This document shows positions 1-6,872 of a stretch of 24,824 nucleotides of DNA, piece after piece. The notes under the pieces were generated by a model, which was given only the letters and a program-made list of their open reading frames with translations, did not search any database and was not told the DNA's origin. The stretch is from assembly GCA_910577335.1 (NCBI GenBank), contig CAJTMJ010000047.1, forward strand, positions 1 through 24,824, read 5' to 3'. The position numbers and the translations under genes were made by a program. Origin of the DNA: an uncultured Duncaniella sp. Lineage in GTDB: Bacteria > Bacteroidota > Bacteroidia > Bacteroidales > Muribaculaceae. Within the stretch, counting starts at the first letter, position 1, and every line of letters begins with the position of its first letter.

Positions 1-68
1 AACCGAATTTATTTAATTTTTAACCTCGTCCATTTTTTAGTGGACAGTAGTGATTCAACTCATAAAAC

Positions 69-112
69 TATCCGGGAATGTCTTGACAAATGACATTTCC
101 GGATAAATTTTT
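69..112 (+). terminator. Intrinsic terminator of an upstream gene outside the window
   Basis: A 14-bp stem (69-82 with 92-105, one G-T wobble) and a 9-base loop are followed by AAATTTTT-type sequence. No gene lies between position 1 and this hairpin, so it most likely ends a transcript entering from the left. The next promoter begins directly in its T-rich tail. Confidence 0.6.
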
Positions 113-141
113 GGTAAGTTTGATGGTTTAGACTACTTTTG
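110..141 (+). promoter_or_regulatory. Bacteroidota-type promoter of the M16 protease gene
   Basis: TTTG at 110-113 and TACTTTTG at 134-141 are separated by 20 bases, which matches the -33/-7 consensus of the Bacteroidota primary sigma factor. Transcription would begin near 148 and give a leader of about 80 bases before the ATG at 227. Confidence 0.65.
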
Positions 142-157
142 CCAACGGAAAATTATG

Positions 158-195
158 AACTGATTAAAACTTTTTATAAAATGTTTAAATCAGTT
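158..195 (+). promoter_or_regulatory. Hairpin in the 5' leader of the M16 protease mRNA
   Basis: AACTGATTAAAAC (158-170) can pair with GTTTAAATCAGTT (183-195) with one mismatch around a 12-base AT loop. It lies between the predicted start of transcription and the ATG at 227. There is no T-run typical of termination, so it could be an mRNA stability or regulatory structure. No known riboswitch is recognised. Confidence 0.35.
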
Positions 196-226
196 CAATG
201 GCAATTTTTGTCTTAAAGAGTTTTTT

Positions 227-1453
227 ATGTCGCCAATAGAACATGAGATATATTATGCCACCCTCCCTTCAGGATTGCGTGTTGTAGCAGCTAAAAGGGA
301 TTCAGTGGTGGAGCATTGCGGAGTGGCTATCAACGCCGGTAGCCGGGATGAGTCGTCTGACAGATATGGGCTTGCGCATTTCGTGGAGCATACCATATTC
401 AAGGGGACACATCGTCGTCGTGCATGGCATATATTGAATCGCATGGAGTTGGTGGGTGGTGAGCTTAATGCTTATACCACTAAGGAAGAGACATTGCTCT
501 ATTCCACGTTTCCCGCAGGTAATCTCAGTAGGGCAGTGGACCTTATATCCGATTTGGTTATAGATTCTCAATTTCCGTCTGCTGAACTTGATCGTGAACG
601 TCTTGTGGTGGCTGATGAAATCGATTCATACCTTGATGTCCCCTCTGAGGGTATATTTGATGACTTTGAGGAACTTATTTTTGCCGGTTCGTCACTTGCT
701 CACAATATATTAGGCGACAAGGAGTCGTTACAGCGTTTCGATTCGGAGATCTGTCGGTCGTATCTTGACAGTTTCTACACCCCAAATGAGATGGTGTTTT
801 TCTATTCGGGACCTGAAACTCCGGATAAGGTAATTAAAATAGCTGAGAAATATTTCGCTTCGCTAAATCGCAAAGATAAAGTGAGGGATCGTGTAAATCC
901 TGCCGTACTGGAGCGATTTGATATAGTCCGCCATATTGACACGCATCAGGCTCACACTGTGCTTGGCGCAAGGGTTGACGGGATGATGAGTGATGACCGT
1001 TATGCGGTGGCGTTACTCACAAATATGCTTGGAGGTCCCGGTATGAACTCTCTATTGAATGTGGCTTTGAGGGAAAGGCGAGGTCTGGTATACACCGTGG
1101 ATGCAGGTACAACTCTCATGAGCGATACCGGATTGTTTACCATTTATTTCGGTTGTGACTCTGAGGATGTTAATAAATGTGTGCGTTTGGTTGGCAATGT
1201 CATCTCAAAACTTGCGGAAACCCCTCTGAGCGCTCGTCGATTAGAGGAAGCTAAGAAACAATATGCCGGTCAACTTACAGTTGCGTCCACAAATTCCGAG
1301 CAAGGTGCATTATCTATGGCTCGCAGCACACTATATCGAGGATATGCCATGAGCGCAACAGAGGTTATCTCTGAAATCAACCGTCTCACGCCCGATGATA
1401 TTCAGCGCATAGCCGCCACCCTCACATCGCTCTCCCGCCTTACCCTTTGCTGA
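227..1453 (+). CDS. M16 family (insulinase/processing-peptidase-like) zinc protease
   Basis: The 408-residue product is a single-copy M16 peptidase, the length usual for the bacterial M16B (PqqL/YmxG-like) group. The inverted zinc motif HxxEH is present as H51-F-V-E54-H55, and the third ligand is E131 in ADEIDSYLD, at the standard 76-residue spacing, so it should be catalytically competent. The C-terminal half (about 190-400) has the M16C-type features, including GGPGMNSLL and RRGLVYTV, which form the R/Y substrate-binding element. There is no signal peptide, which suggests a cytoplasmic enzyme acting on peptides or unfolded segments; the substrate cannot be told. The gene has its own promoter at 110-141 and ends 20 bases before the convergent HigA-like gene. 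Confidence 0.93.
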   Translation: MSPIEHEIYYATLPSGLRVVAAKRDSVVEHCGVAINAGSRDESSDRYGLAHFVEHTIFKGTHRRRAWHILNRMELVGGELNAYTTKEETLLYSTFPAGNLSRAVDLISDLVIDSQFPSAELDRERLVVADEIDSYLDVPSEGIFDDFEELIFAGSSLAHNILGDKESLQRFDSEICRSYLDSFYTPNEMVFFYSGPETPDKVIKIAEKYFASLNRKDKVRDRVNPAVLERFDIVRHIDTHQAHTVLGARVDGMMSDDRYAVALLTNMLGGPGMNSLLNVALRERRGLVYTVDAGTTLMSDTGLFTIYFGCDSEDVNKCVRLVGNVISKLAETPLSARRLEEAKKQYAGQLTVASTNSEQGALSMARSTLYRGYAMSATEVISEINRLTPDDIQRIAATLTSLSRLTLC

Positions 1454-1459
1454 GACTTG

Positions 1460-1477
1460 ATAAACAAAATTGTTTAT
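1460..1477. terminator. Short palindrome between convergent genes
   Basis: ATAAACAA and TTGTTTAT flank two bases between the M16 stop (1453) and the stop of the minus-strand antitoxin gene (1474). It is symmetric and could act weakly on both strands. It is AT-only and short, so its terminator function is uncertain. Confidence 0.3.
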
Positions 1478-1839
1478 ACTCCCAAGACTATTGCGGGAGA
1501 TATATTCAATTTTTGGCTTATCTCTCGGGCAACCTTTATTGTCGGTTCGCATTTACCCGATAAATAATCACATATACGTGATGGGCTAGCTCCTAATAAT
1601 TTTGCTAACCCTGCTTGATTTAGTCCCATCTCAAACATTCGCAATTTAAGCATGTCAATTAACGTGGGCTCCCCTATGGAATAGTGCTTATCAGAATAAT
1701 CAGCAACTAACCCTGATAGAAGTTCTAATTCCATTGATGATGGGTCGGTAGTGGGGGTGTTATCTTTCACTAAGGGGAGAAGTTCCTCGACACGATTTAA
1801 CGCCCAACGATATTGATATTCATTTTCGATTTGTGTCAT
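1474..1839 (-). CDS. HigA-like XRE-family antitoxin, without a neighbouring toxin
   Basis: The 121-residue protein has a C-terminal helix-turn-helix of the XRE type: LNQAGLAKLLGASPSRICDYLSG (about 73-95), then EPTIKVAREISQKLNI. The N-terminal 60 residues resemble the helical arm of HigA antitoxins, which neutralise a HigB mRNA-cleaving toxin and repress their own operon. HigB is normally encoded immediately upstream. Here the 100 bases upstream hold only a promoter-sized gap, a terminator and a tRNA-Pro gene, and no toxin reading frame is present. It may be an orphan antitoxin left after toxin loss, or a stand-alone regulator. Family assignment is good; function is inferred. Confidence 0.8.
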   Translation of the reverse strand: MTQIENEYQYRWALNRVEELLPLVKDNTPTTDPSSMELELLSGLVADYSDKHYSIGEPTLIDMLKLRMFEMGLNQAGLAKLLGASPSRICDYLSGKCEPTIKVAREISQKLNISPAIVLGV

Positions 1840-1896
1840 ACTTTCTGAGTGTTAGATGTTGGTACAATCAATTTTGTCATACTCTGCATGGGCTAA

Positions 1897-1940
1897 TAAA
1901 AATAAGAGATACAATTTGAAAATTGTATCTCTTATTTTTA
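1897..1940 (-). terminator. Terminator of the tRNA-Pro gene
   Basis: Positions 1897-1916 and 1921-1940 form a perfect 20-bp stem with the loop TGAA. It begins three bases after the 3' end of the tRNA, with A/T-rich ends that give a U-run in either direction. It separates tRNA transcription from the HigA-like gene. Confidence 0.75.
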
Positions 1941-1942
1941 TG

Positions 1943-2015
1943 TCGGGGTGAGAAGACTCGAACTTCCGACCTCCACGTCCCGAACGTGGCGCGCTGCCAA
2001 CTGTGCTACACCCCG
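1943..2015 (-). tRNA. tRNA-Pro (anticodon CGG)
   Basis: Read on the minus strand, the acceptor arms CGGGGTG and CACCCCG pair over 7 bp and the discriminator base is A. The D arm has GCAC..GCGC. The anticodon stem CCACG/CGTGG holds the loop TTCGGGA, giving anticodon CGG for the proline codon CCG. The T arm contains the GTTCGAGTC signature. CCA is not encoded (the three bases after the acceptor stem are ACA). The gene is a single transcription unit with its own promoter and terminator. Confidence 0.95.
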
Positions 2016-2045
2016 ATTGACAAGCTAATGTCATTTTTGCGACCA

Positions 2046-2076
2046 CAAAGGTAATTGTTTTTCCTAACTCCACCAA
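2046..2076 (-). promoter_or_regulatory. Promoter of tRNA-Pro
   Basis: On the minus strand TTTGG (2072-2076) and TACCTTTG (2046-2053) are separated by about 19 bases, an excellent Bacteroidota consensus. Transcription would begin about 20 bases before the tRNA 5' end. Confidence 0.7.
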
Positions 2077-2137
2077 ATCTTTACCCAAAAACTTTGAAGA
2101 TTACTCATAATTATGCGTAATTACACGTAAATATTAT

Positions 2138-2145
2138 TACCTTTG
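2138..2145 (+). promoter_or_regulatory. -7 promoter element of the serine hydrolase gene
   Basis: TACCTTTG lies 26 bases before the ATG at 2171. No convincing -33 TTTG is seen at the usual distance, so only the -7 box is called. The leader would be very short. Confidence 0.5.
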
Positions 2146-2170
2146 CGTTGCCGCATAATATAAAACCAAC

Positions 2171-3304
2171 ATGAAAAAATCGCTATTTCTATTTGCGTTA
2201 TTGGCTATCATGCTATCAGGATGTTCTGCTGTAAGGGCTATAAGGTACGGTATGCCTTCGACGGATACGTGGAGAAATTTCGCTCTTGACACTATACATT
2301 CCGGTGAGAAAAAGTCGGAAGTTTTTATCACGACACCGGCGCATGATAATTTTCTTGAAGTGACCAAGTTTAGTGGCGGTAGATTAAATGATGAAACTGT
2401 TGGTGAGTACTTTAGCAGAGTGCGTGGCGACGGTGCGCTTCTGATAATACGCAATGACACGGTACTTTTGGAGAAGTATTACGGTTATGTGACCCCTGAC
2501 ACCCCTGTGAGCCTGTTTTCAATCTCCAAAGCATTGACTTCATTGCTATGTGGTATTGCCGTTGACGAAGGGTATATAGCCTCCGTTGATGATCCTGTGA
2601 CTAAGTATATTCCGGAACTTGAAAGCAGAGCTGCCGGGTTTAAGAACCTCACCATTGCGCATCTGCTTGACATGCGCACAGGATTGGATTTTAAAGAGGG
2701 GTATGGATGGAACCCATTCTCACAGTTGGCACGCCTTTACTATGGGGATGATGTGCTTAAGCATATAAAAGGGGTAGGGTTTAACGGAGCTCCCGGTGAG
2801 TCCCACTATTATAACTCGATGGCTACTGCCATATTGGGAGTGCTTATAGAACGTGCGGTCGGTAAACCTTATGCTGAGTATATGCAGGAAAAAGTTTGGG
2901 GGCCTCTTGGTATGGAGCAGGACGCATACGTCACATTGGATGATAAAAAACATCGTCAGGCTAAGGCTTACGGCGGGATTGCGAGCAATATCCGTGACCT
3001 CGCAAAGATTGGACGCTTGTATCTGAGTGGAGGTGAATATAATGGGCAATGTATAGTCAGCAAAGATTGGATTGACCGTTCAACACACTCATCTCTTGAA
3101 AATAATGCCTATTCCTTTGGCTGGAACAACATTACTTCAATGCGTGAGGGCAAGGAGTATGTGACTCCCCGCTTTTTCGCTTTAGGGCTATTCGGGCAAG
3201 TGCTCTTTTGTGACCCTGAAAAGAATTTGATATTCGTGACCATTGGCGAGAAGAAAGGGGCTGAGTATCATCTTTTGTTTGATGATCTTAGCGGGAAGTT
3301 ATAA
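2171..3304 (+). CDS. Serine hydrolase lipoprotein, beta-lactamase / class C fold
   Basis: The 377-residue protein starts with a lipoprotein signal (lipobox LSGC, Cys18), so it is probably anchored in the periplasm or on the outer membrane. The class C beta-lactamase/DD-peptidase fold is shown by the nucleophile motif S117-I-S-K120 and the YxN motif Y213-Y-N215. A clear KTG/HxG third motif is not visible near the C-terminus, although GLFGQVLF and FVTIGE occupy the expected region. The family includes esterases, D-aminopeptidases and peptidoglycan DD-peptidases, and the substrate cannot be decided from sequence. Real beta-lactam hydrolysis is unlikely to be its main role (inference). It is monocistronic, between tRNA-Pro and a non-coding stretch. 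Confidence 0.88.
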   Translation: MKKSLFLFALLAIMLSGCSAVRAIRYGMPSTDTWRNFALDTIHSGEKKSEVFITTPAHDNFLEVTKFSGGRLNDETVGEYFSRVRGDGALLIIRNDTVLLEKYYGYVTPDTPVSLFSISKALTSLLCGIAVDEGYIASVDDPVTKYIPELESRAAGFKNLTIAHLLDMRTGLDFKEGYGWNPFSQLARLYYGDDVLKHIKGVGFNGAPGESHYYNSMATAILGVLIERAVGKPYAEYMQEKVWGPLGMEQDAYVTLDDKKHRQAKAYGGIASNIRDLAKIGRLYLSGGEYNGQCIVSKDWIDRSTHSSLENNAYSFGWNNITSMREGKEYVTPRFFALGLFGQVLFCDPEKNLIFVTIGEKKGAEYHLLFDDLSGKL

Positions 3305-3347
3305 GATTGGACAGATGTAGCGGTTTGGTATGTTTATACTCCAAAAT

Positions 3348-3378
3348 TTTGAATTACCGATTTTTAGTCCTATCTTTG
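3348..3378 (+). promoter_or_regulatory. Strong consensus promoter of an orphan transcription unit
   Basis: TTTG (3348-3351), 19 bases, then TATCTTTG (3371-3378) is a near-perfect Bacteroidota promoter. No recognisable gene follows; the next protein gene begins at 3980, after a terminator at 3774-3806. Confidence 0.65.
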
Positions 3379-3419
3379 CCAAGTGAAAATTAAAAAAGCA
3401 CGTTTATAAGAAGACCATT

Positions 3420-3530
3420 ATGGTAATAAGTAACCCAATTGATTCAATTCTTTTCAAGCTGTTATCTGTTTCAGTAGCAGCTAAATGGATGTTACCCTCC
3501 CGATTTACTAACGTGCTCGCTATTAAATGA
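3420..3530 (+). CDS. Possible small protein of 36 residues
   Basis: The frame begins MVISNPIDS and ends NVLAIK, with a hydrophobic centre (ILFKLLSVSVAA). It starts about 35 bases after the predicted start of transcription of the orphan unit, with purine-rich AAGAAG upstream. A frame this short occurs easily by chance in AT-rich DNA and I recognise no family. It is listed only because it is the first frame behind a strong promoter. Confidence 0.2.
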   Translation: MVISNPIDSILFKLLSVSVAAKWMLPSRFTNVLAIK

Positions 3531-3773
3531 TTACACGTCTATTGAGTTCTGTGGGTTTAAATCCGTTAAATATTTAAAATACCTTCCATACTTATCTGAA
3601 AGATGTCGTTTGCCTTGGCATTTAAATGTTAAGGTAACGTGTGCTGTGCCTATAGCTGACAACCGGATATCATTATGGGGAAAGATATCACCTATGTGAA
3701 TGGTAACATAGTACTGCTAAGTCGTAATTAGGTAGGTATTACCAATTTGTAATACTTAAGAATCGTCAGTACA

Positions 3774-3812
3774 GGGCAAGCGGGTTTGTTGAAAATCCGC
3801 TTGCCCGCTTTA
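3774..3812 (+). terminator. Intrinsic terminator of the orphan unit
   Basis: GGGCAAGCGG (3774-3783) pairs with CCGCTTGCCC (3797-3806), and the stem extends inward by GTTT/AAAT pairs to about 14 bp. It is followed by GCTTTATATT. The stem is strong; the T-run is modest. Confidence 0.65.
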
Positions 3813-3913
3813 TATTCAATCGGTCGGCATATCTTAGCTATGTCGCATTAGTTAAATCAATCCAATTTTTGAAATATTAGGTTTGATTACAACTTAAGTT
3901 GGGAATAATTTGT

Positions 3914-3921
3914 TAATTTTG
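3914..3921 (+). promoter_or_regulatory. -7 promoter element of the cvpA-sufB operon
   Basis: TAATTTTG matches the -7 consensus and lies 58 bases before the cvpA ATG. No TTTG is found at 19-21 bases upstream, so the promoter call is tentative. Confidence 0.4.
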
Positions 3922-3979
3922 CAGTCTGTTAAGTTGTTTAATAATCAGTCCTGTAAATTTTAATCAGTTCTGAAGCTTT

Positions 3980-4501
3980 ATGACTGTATTAGACATTGTA
4001 ATACTCGTTATCTTTATCATTGCGGCAATACTTGGTTTCCGCAAGGGTTTTATCGTTCAGGTAGGCTCTTTGGCTGCCATAGTGATAGGCATCGTTGCTT
4101 GCCGCATGTTTGGAAGTCAGGTGGTGGAGCTTATTTCTCCCTCGCAGCAGGAGATTGCCGAAGGTGCAAATGGTTGCCCATCGTATCTCTACACCATAGT
4201 GTCATATTGCGTGATCTATCTTGTGGCATACTATGCGGTGATATTGGTGGTGAAACTGCTGAAACTTGTAGTCCACACCGTATTGCTTGGTCCGCTTGAC
4301 CGTATAGGTGGTGCGATAGTGAGTGTTATAAAATGGTTTATCCCGGTGAGCCTGTTGCTCAACCTTTACATATCGCTAAATCCCGGGTGCGACCTTACAG
4401 AAAAAGTGCATCTCGCAGCCGGTCAGCCTGTGACATGGATCGTGGATCTTGCTCCGACCCTTTTCGGGGCGTTGACCCATCTGACTGAGTTTGCGAAATG
4501 A
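3980..4501 (+). CDS. cvpA: CvpA family inner-membrane protein
   Basis: The 173-residue protein matches the CvpA (colicin V production) family. The opening MTVLDIVILVIFIIAAILG is the first membrane segment, followed by the hallmark GFRKGFIVQVGSLAAIVIG. Further hydrophobic segments lie at about 70-95 and 108-130. CvpA proteins are inner-membrane proteins linked in other bacteria to envelope stress and bile-salt tolerance; the mechanism is unknown. In Bacteroidota the gene is commonly found just upstream of the suf genes, as here: the stop is 28 bases before sufB, so the two probably form an operon. Confidence 0.9.
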   Translation: MTVLDIVILVIFIIAAILGFRKGFIVQVGSLAAIVIGIVACRMFGSQVVELISPSQQEIAEGANGCPSYLYTIVSYCVIYLVAYYAVILVVKLLKLVVHTVLLGPLDRIGGAIVSVIKWFIPVSLLLNLYISLNPGCDLTEKVHLAAGQPVTWIVDLAPTLFGALTHLTEFAK

Positions 4502-4529
4502 AAATGACGAATAGAGCCGGATTTTTAGT

Positions 4530-6041
4530 ATGGAAGATAATAAAAAAAACATATCCCAAGGATGCAGAGCCCCTCAGGCTGCTAACGATAAGAAAGAGAA
4601 CAGCGAGGAGCTGATTTCTCGTGCTACATCAAGCGAGTACAAGTATGGTTTTACCAGTGATATTGATACCGATATTATTCCTAAAGGGCTGAATGAGGAT
4701 GTTGTGCGTCTGATTTCTGCACGAAAAGGTGAGCCTGAGTGGTTGCTTGAATTCCGTCTGAAGGCTTACAGGTATTGGGAAACTCTTAAGATGCCTGACT
4801 GGGCACATCTCAATATACCGCCAATCGACTATCAGGAGATAAGCTATTATGCTGAACCGCAGCAGAAGAAAAAAGGTCCTGAGAGTCTTGATGAGGTCGA
4901 TCCGGAACTGCTTGACACATTCAATCGTCTCGGCATACCTTTGCAGGAACAGAAAGCCCTTGTGGGTATGGCTGTGGATGCGGTGATGGACTCCGTGAGT
5001 GTGAAGACTACTCACCGTGAGAAGTTGGCAGAGAAAGGCATAATATTTTGCTCCATCTCAGAAGCAGTCAAGGACTATCCCGACCTTGTGAAGAAATATC
5101 TTGGTTCGGTAGTGTCATATCGTGATAATTTCTTTGCAGCGCTTAACTCGGCAGTCTTCTCTGACGGTTCATTCGTTTATATACCCAAGGGTGTGCGTTG
5201 CCCTATGGAGCTTTCAACATATTTCCGTATAAATGCGGCGGGCACAGGTCAGTTTGAGCGTACGCTTATCGTTGCTGATGATGACGCATACGTAAGTTAC
5301 CTTGAAGGCTGTACCGCTCCTATGCGTGACGAAAACCAGCTTCATGCCGCCATTGTGGAGATTGTGATTGAGGATAGGGCAGAGGTGAAGTACTCTACTG
5401 TTCAAAACTGGTATGCCGGTGATGCGGAAGGCAGAGGCGGCGTTTATAACTTTGTGACTAAGCGAGGTCTTTGCCGTGGCGATCATTCAAAATTGTCATG
5501 GACGCAGGTTGAAACCGGTTCTGCAATAACTTGGAAGTACCCCTCATGTGTGCTTCAGGGTGAAAGCTCCCGAGGAGAATTTTATTCCGTGGCAGTGACC
5601 AAAAACTATCAGCAGGCTGACACCGGTACAAAGATGATACACCTCGGTAAAAACTCCACATCGACGATTGTCTCAAAGGGTATTTCAGCCGGTCATTCCC
5701 AGAACTCATACCGAGGGTTGGTAAAAGTGGCTCCGAATGCCGATGGATGCCGAAACTATACGCAGTGTGATTCATTGCTTATGGGTGGCAACTGCGGGGC
5801 GCATACATTCCCCTATATCGATGTGCTTAATGATACCGCTATCGTCGAGCATGAGGCTACTACATCCAAGATATCGGAGGATCAACTTTTCTACTGCAAT
5901 CAGCGAGGCATACCCACTGAGGAGGCAATCGCTCTCATCGTAAACGGATATGCCAAGGAAGTGATGAATAAGCTTCCGATGGAATTTGCGGTAGAGGCTC
6001 AAAATCTTTTGCAAATCACACTTGAAGGGTCGGTCGGATAA
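4530..6041 (+). CDS. sufB: Fe-S cluster assembly scaffold protein SufB
   Basis: The 503-residue protein is full length for SufB. It forms the SufBC2D complex on which iron-sulphur clusters are built. The beta-helix core includes SDGSFVYIPKGVRCPMELSTYFRIN and the ordered C-terminal block GNCGAHTFPYIDVLND, VEHEATTSKISEDQLFYCNQRGI. These hold the conserved Cys, His and Glu residues of the cluster-building interface. The C-terminus LLQITLEGSVG is intact. The usual Bacteroidota order is sufB-sufC-sufD-sufS, but here a methyltransferase gene follows after 60 bases and no sufC, sufD or sufS is found in the window. The partners must be encoded elsewhere. Confidence 0.97.
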   Translation: MEDNKKNISQGCRAPQAANDKKENSEELISRATSSEYKYGFTSDIDTDIIPKGLNEDVVRLISARKGEPEWLLEFRLKAYRYWETLKMPDWAHLNIPPIDYQEISYYAEPQQKKKGPESLDEVDPELLDTFNRLGIPLQEQKALVGMAVDAVMDSVSVKTTHREKLAEKGIIFCSISEAVKDYPDLVKKYLGSVVSYRDNFFAALNSAVFSDGSFVYIPKGVRCPMELSTYFRINAAGTGQFERTLIVADDDAYVSYLEGCTAPMRDENQLHAAIVEIVIEDRAEVKYSTVQNWYAGDAEGRGGVYNFVTKRGLCRGDHSKLSWTQVETGSAITWKYPSCVLQGESSRGEFYSVAVTKNYQQADTGTKMIHLGKNSTSTIVSKGISAGHSQNSYRGLVKVAPNADGCRNYTQCDSLLMGGNCGAHTFPYIDVLNDTAIVEHEATTSKISEDQLFYCNQRGIPTEEAIALIVNGYAKEVMNKLPMEFAVEAQNLLQITLEGSVG

Positions 6042-6101
6042 TCCCCCGATATTTAAACACTGATTCTTCGAGCTTTATAATAAACCAATTCCAATCTTGT
6101 A

Positions 6102-6824
6102 ATGGACGAAAACGTTAAGGAAATCCCCGCCCTCTATCTCATACCCTCGACCATGAGCGATGCCCCGGTTGACACGGTGATTCCCGCTGGTAATATAGAG
6201 ATAATTCGCAGCCTTAAATATTTTGTGGTTGAGAATGTGAGGACTGTGCGTCGGTTCCTTAAGCGTTGTGACCGTTCGATTGATATTGATTCACTCACCT
6301 TTGTGACGCTTGACGAGCACACCGATCAGAAGGATATTCCGGCTATGCTTGAGCCTATGGCGCAAGGTCACTCTATAGGTGTGATTTCAGAGGCGGGGTG
6401 TCCTGCCATAGCTGATCCCGGTGCTGATTTGGTGGCAGTTGCGCAAAGCAAAGGTTACAAAGTAGTGTCTTTGGTCGGACCCTCAAGCATATTGCTGTCA
6501 CTGATGGGGTCGGGCTTCAACGGTCAGAGCTTCGCATTTAACGGTTATCTTCCCTACGAGACTAAATCACGTACCGCAAAGCTTAGGGAGATGGAACGCC
6601 GTATACGCAATGAACGGCAGACGCAGATATTCATAGAGACTCCCTACCGTAACAATAAGCTTATCGCAGAGCTGGTGAAACAAATGCCGGGAAATATGAA
6701 ACTATGCGTTGCATCCGATATCACCGGTCCCAATCAGATCATATTAACACTTTCATTGTCGGCATGGGGTAAAAGAAAATATGACTATGATAAGATTCCT
6801 ACTATCTTCCTGCTGTTTGATTGA
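6102..6824 (+). CDS. RsmI-like tetrapyrrole-methylase-fold SAM methyltransferase
   Basis: The 240-residue protein belongs to the tetrapyrrole methylase fold family that includes RsmI, which 2'-O-methylates C1402 of 16S rRNA. GVISEAGCPAIADPGADLV (about 93-111) is the signature SAM-binding motif of RsmI-type enzymes, and VSLVGPSSILLSLMGSGFNGQSFAFNGYLP follows it. The N-terminus (PALYLIPSTMSD) differs from classical RsmI, and the protein is about 40 residues shorter, as in the short Bacteroidota group. The substrate is therefore not certain. It starts 60 bases after sufB with no terminator between, so co-transcription is possible. Confidence 0.88.
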   Translation: MDENVKEIPALYLIPSTMSDAPVDTVIPAGNIEIIRSLKYFVVENVRTVRRFLKRCDRSIDIDSLTFVTLDEHTDQKDIPAMLEPMAQGHSIGVISEAGCPAIADPGADLVAVAQSKGYKVVSLVGPSSILLSLMGSGFNGQSFAFNGYLPYETKSRTAKLREMERRIRNERQTQIFIETPYRNNKLIAELVKQMPGNMKLCVASDITGPNQIILTLSLSAWGKRKYDYDKIPTIFLLFD

Positions 6825-6872
6825 CAGACGGGCTACATCCTCTGATTAACAGTTTTAAATAATTATTTCAAT

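Larger units (their letters stand above)
3385..3812 (+). ncRNA. Candidate non-coding or small-ORF transcript of about 430 bases
   Basis: This segment is bounded by a consensus promoter (3348-3378) and a strong intrinsic terminator (3774-3806). It contains local hairpins, among them CTATGT..ACATAG (near 3700-3720) and GTATTAC-CAATTT-GTAATAC (about 3735-3755). It also contains a 36-codon frame (3420-3530) and an 18-codon frame from 3675. I checked for RNase P RNA, tmRNA and SRP RNA signatures and found none. A Bacteroidota 6S-type RNA or an unknown sRNA is possible. Transcription boundaries are inferred. Confidence 0.4.

Noticed and set aside
1943..2015. Integration site of a mobile element at tRNA-Pro
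   Set aside because: No integrase and no repeat of the tRNA 3' end was found in the window.
1852..2088. 78-codon minus-strand frame as the missing HigB toxin
   Set aside because: It crosses the complete tRNA-Pro gene and its terminator and shows no HigB features.
3385..3812. RNase P RNA, tmRNA or SRP RNA
   Set aside because: None of the conserved core sequences (such as the GAGGAAAGTC-type element of RNase P or a tRNA-like end of tmRNA) could be found. The segment is kept only as an unknown transcript.
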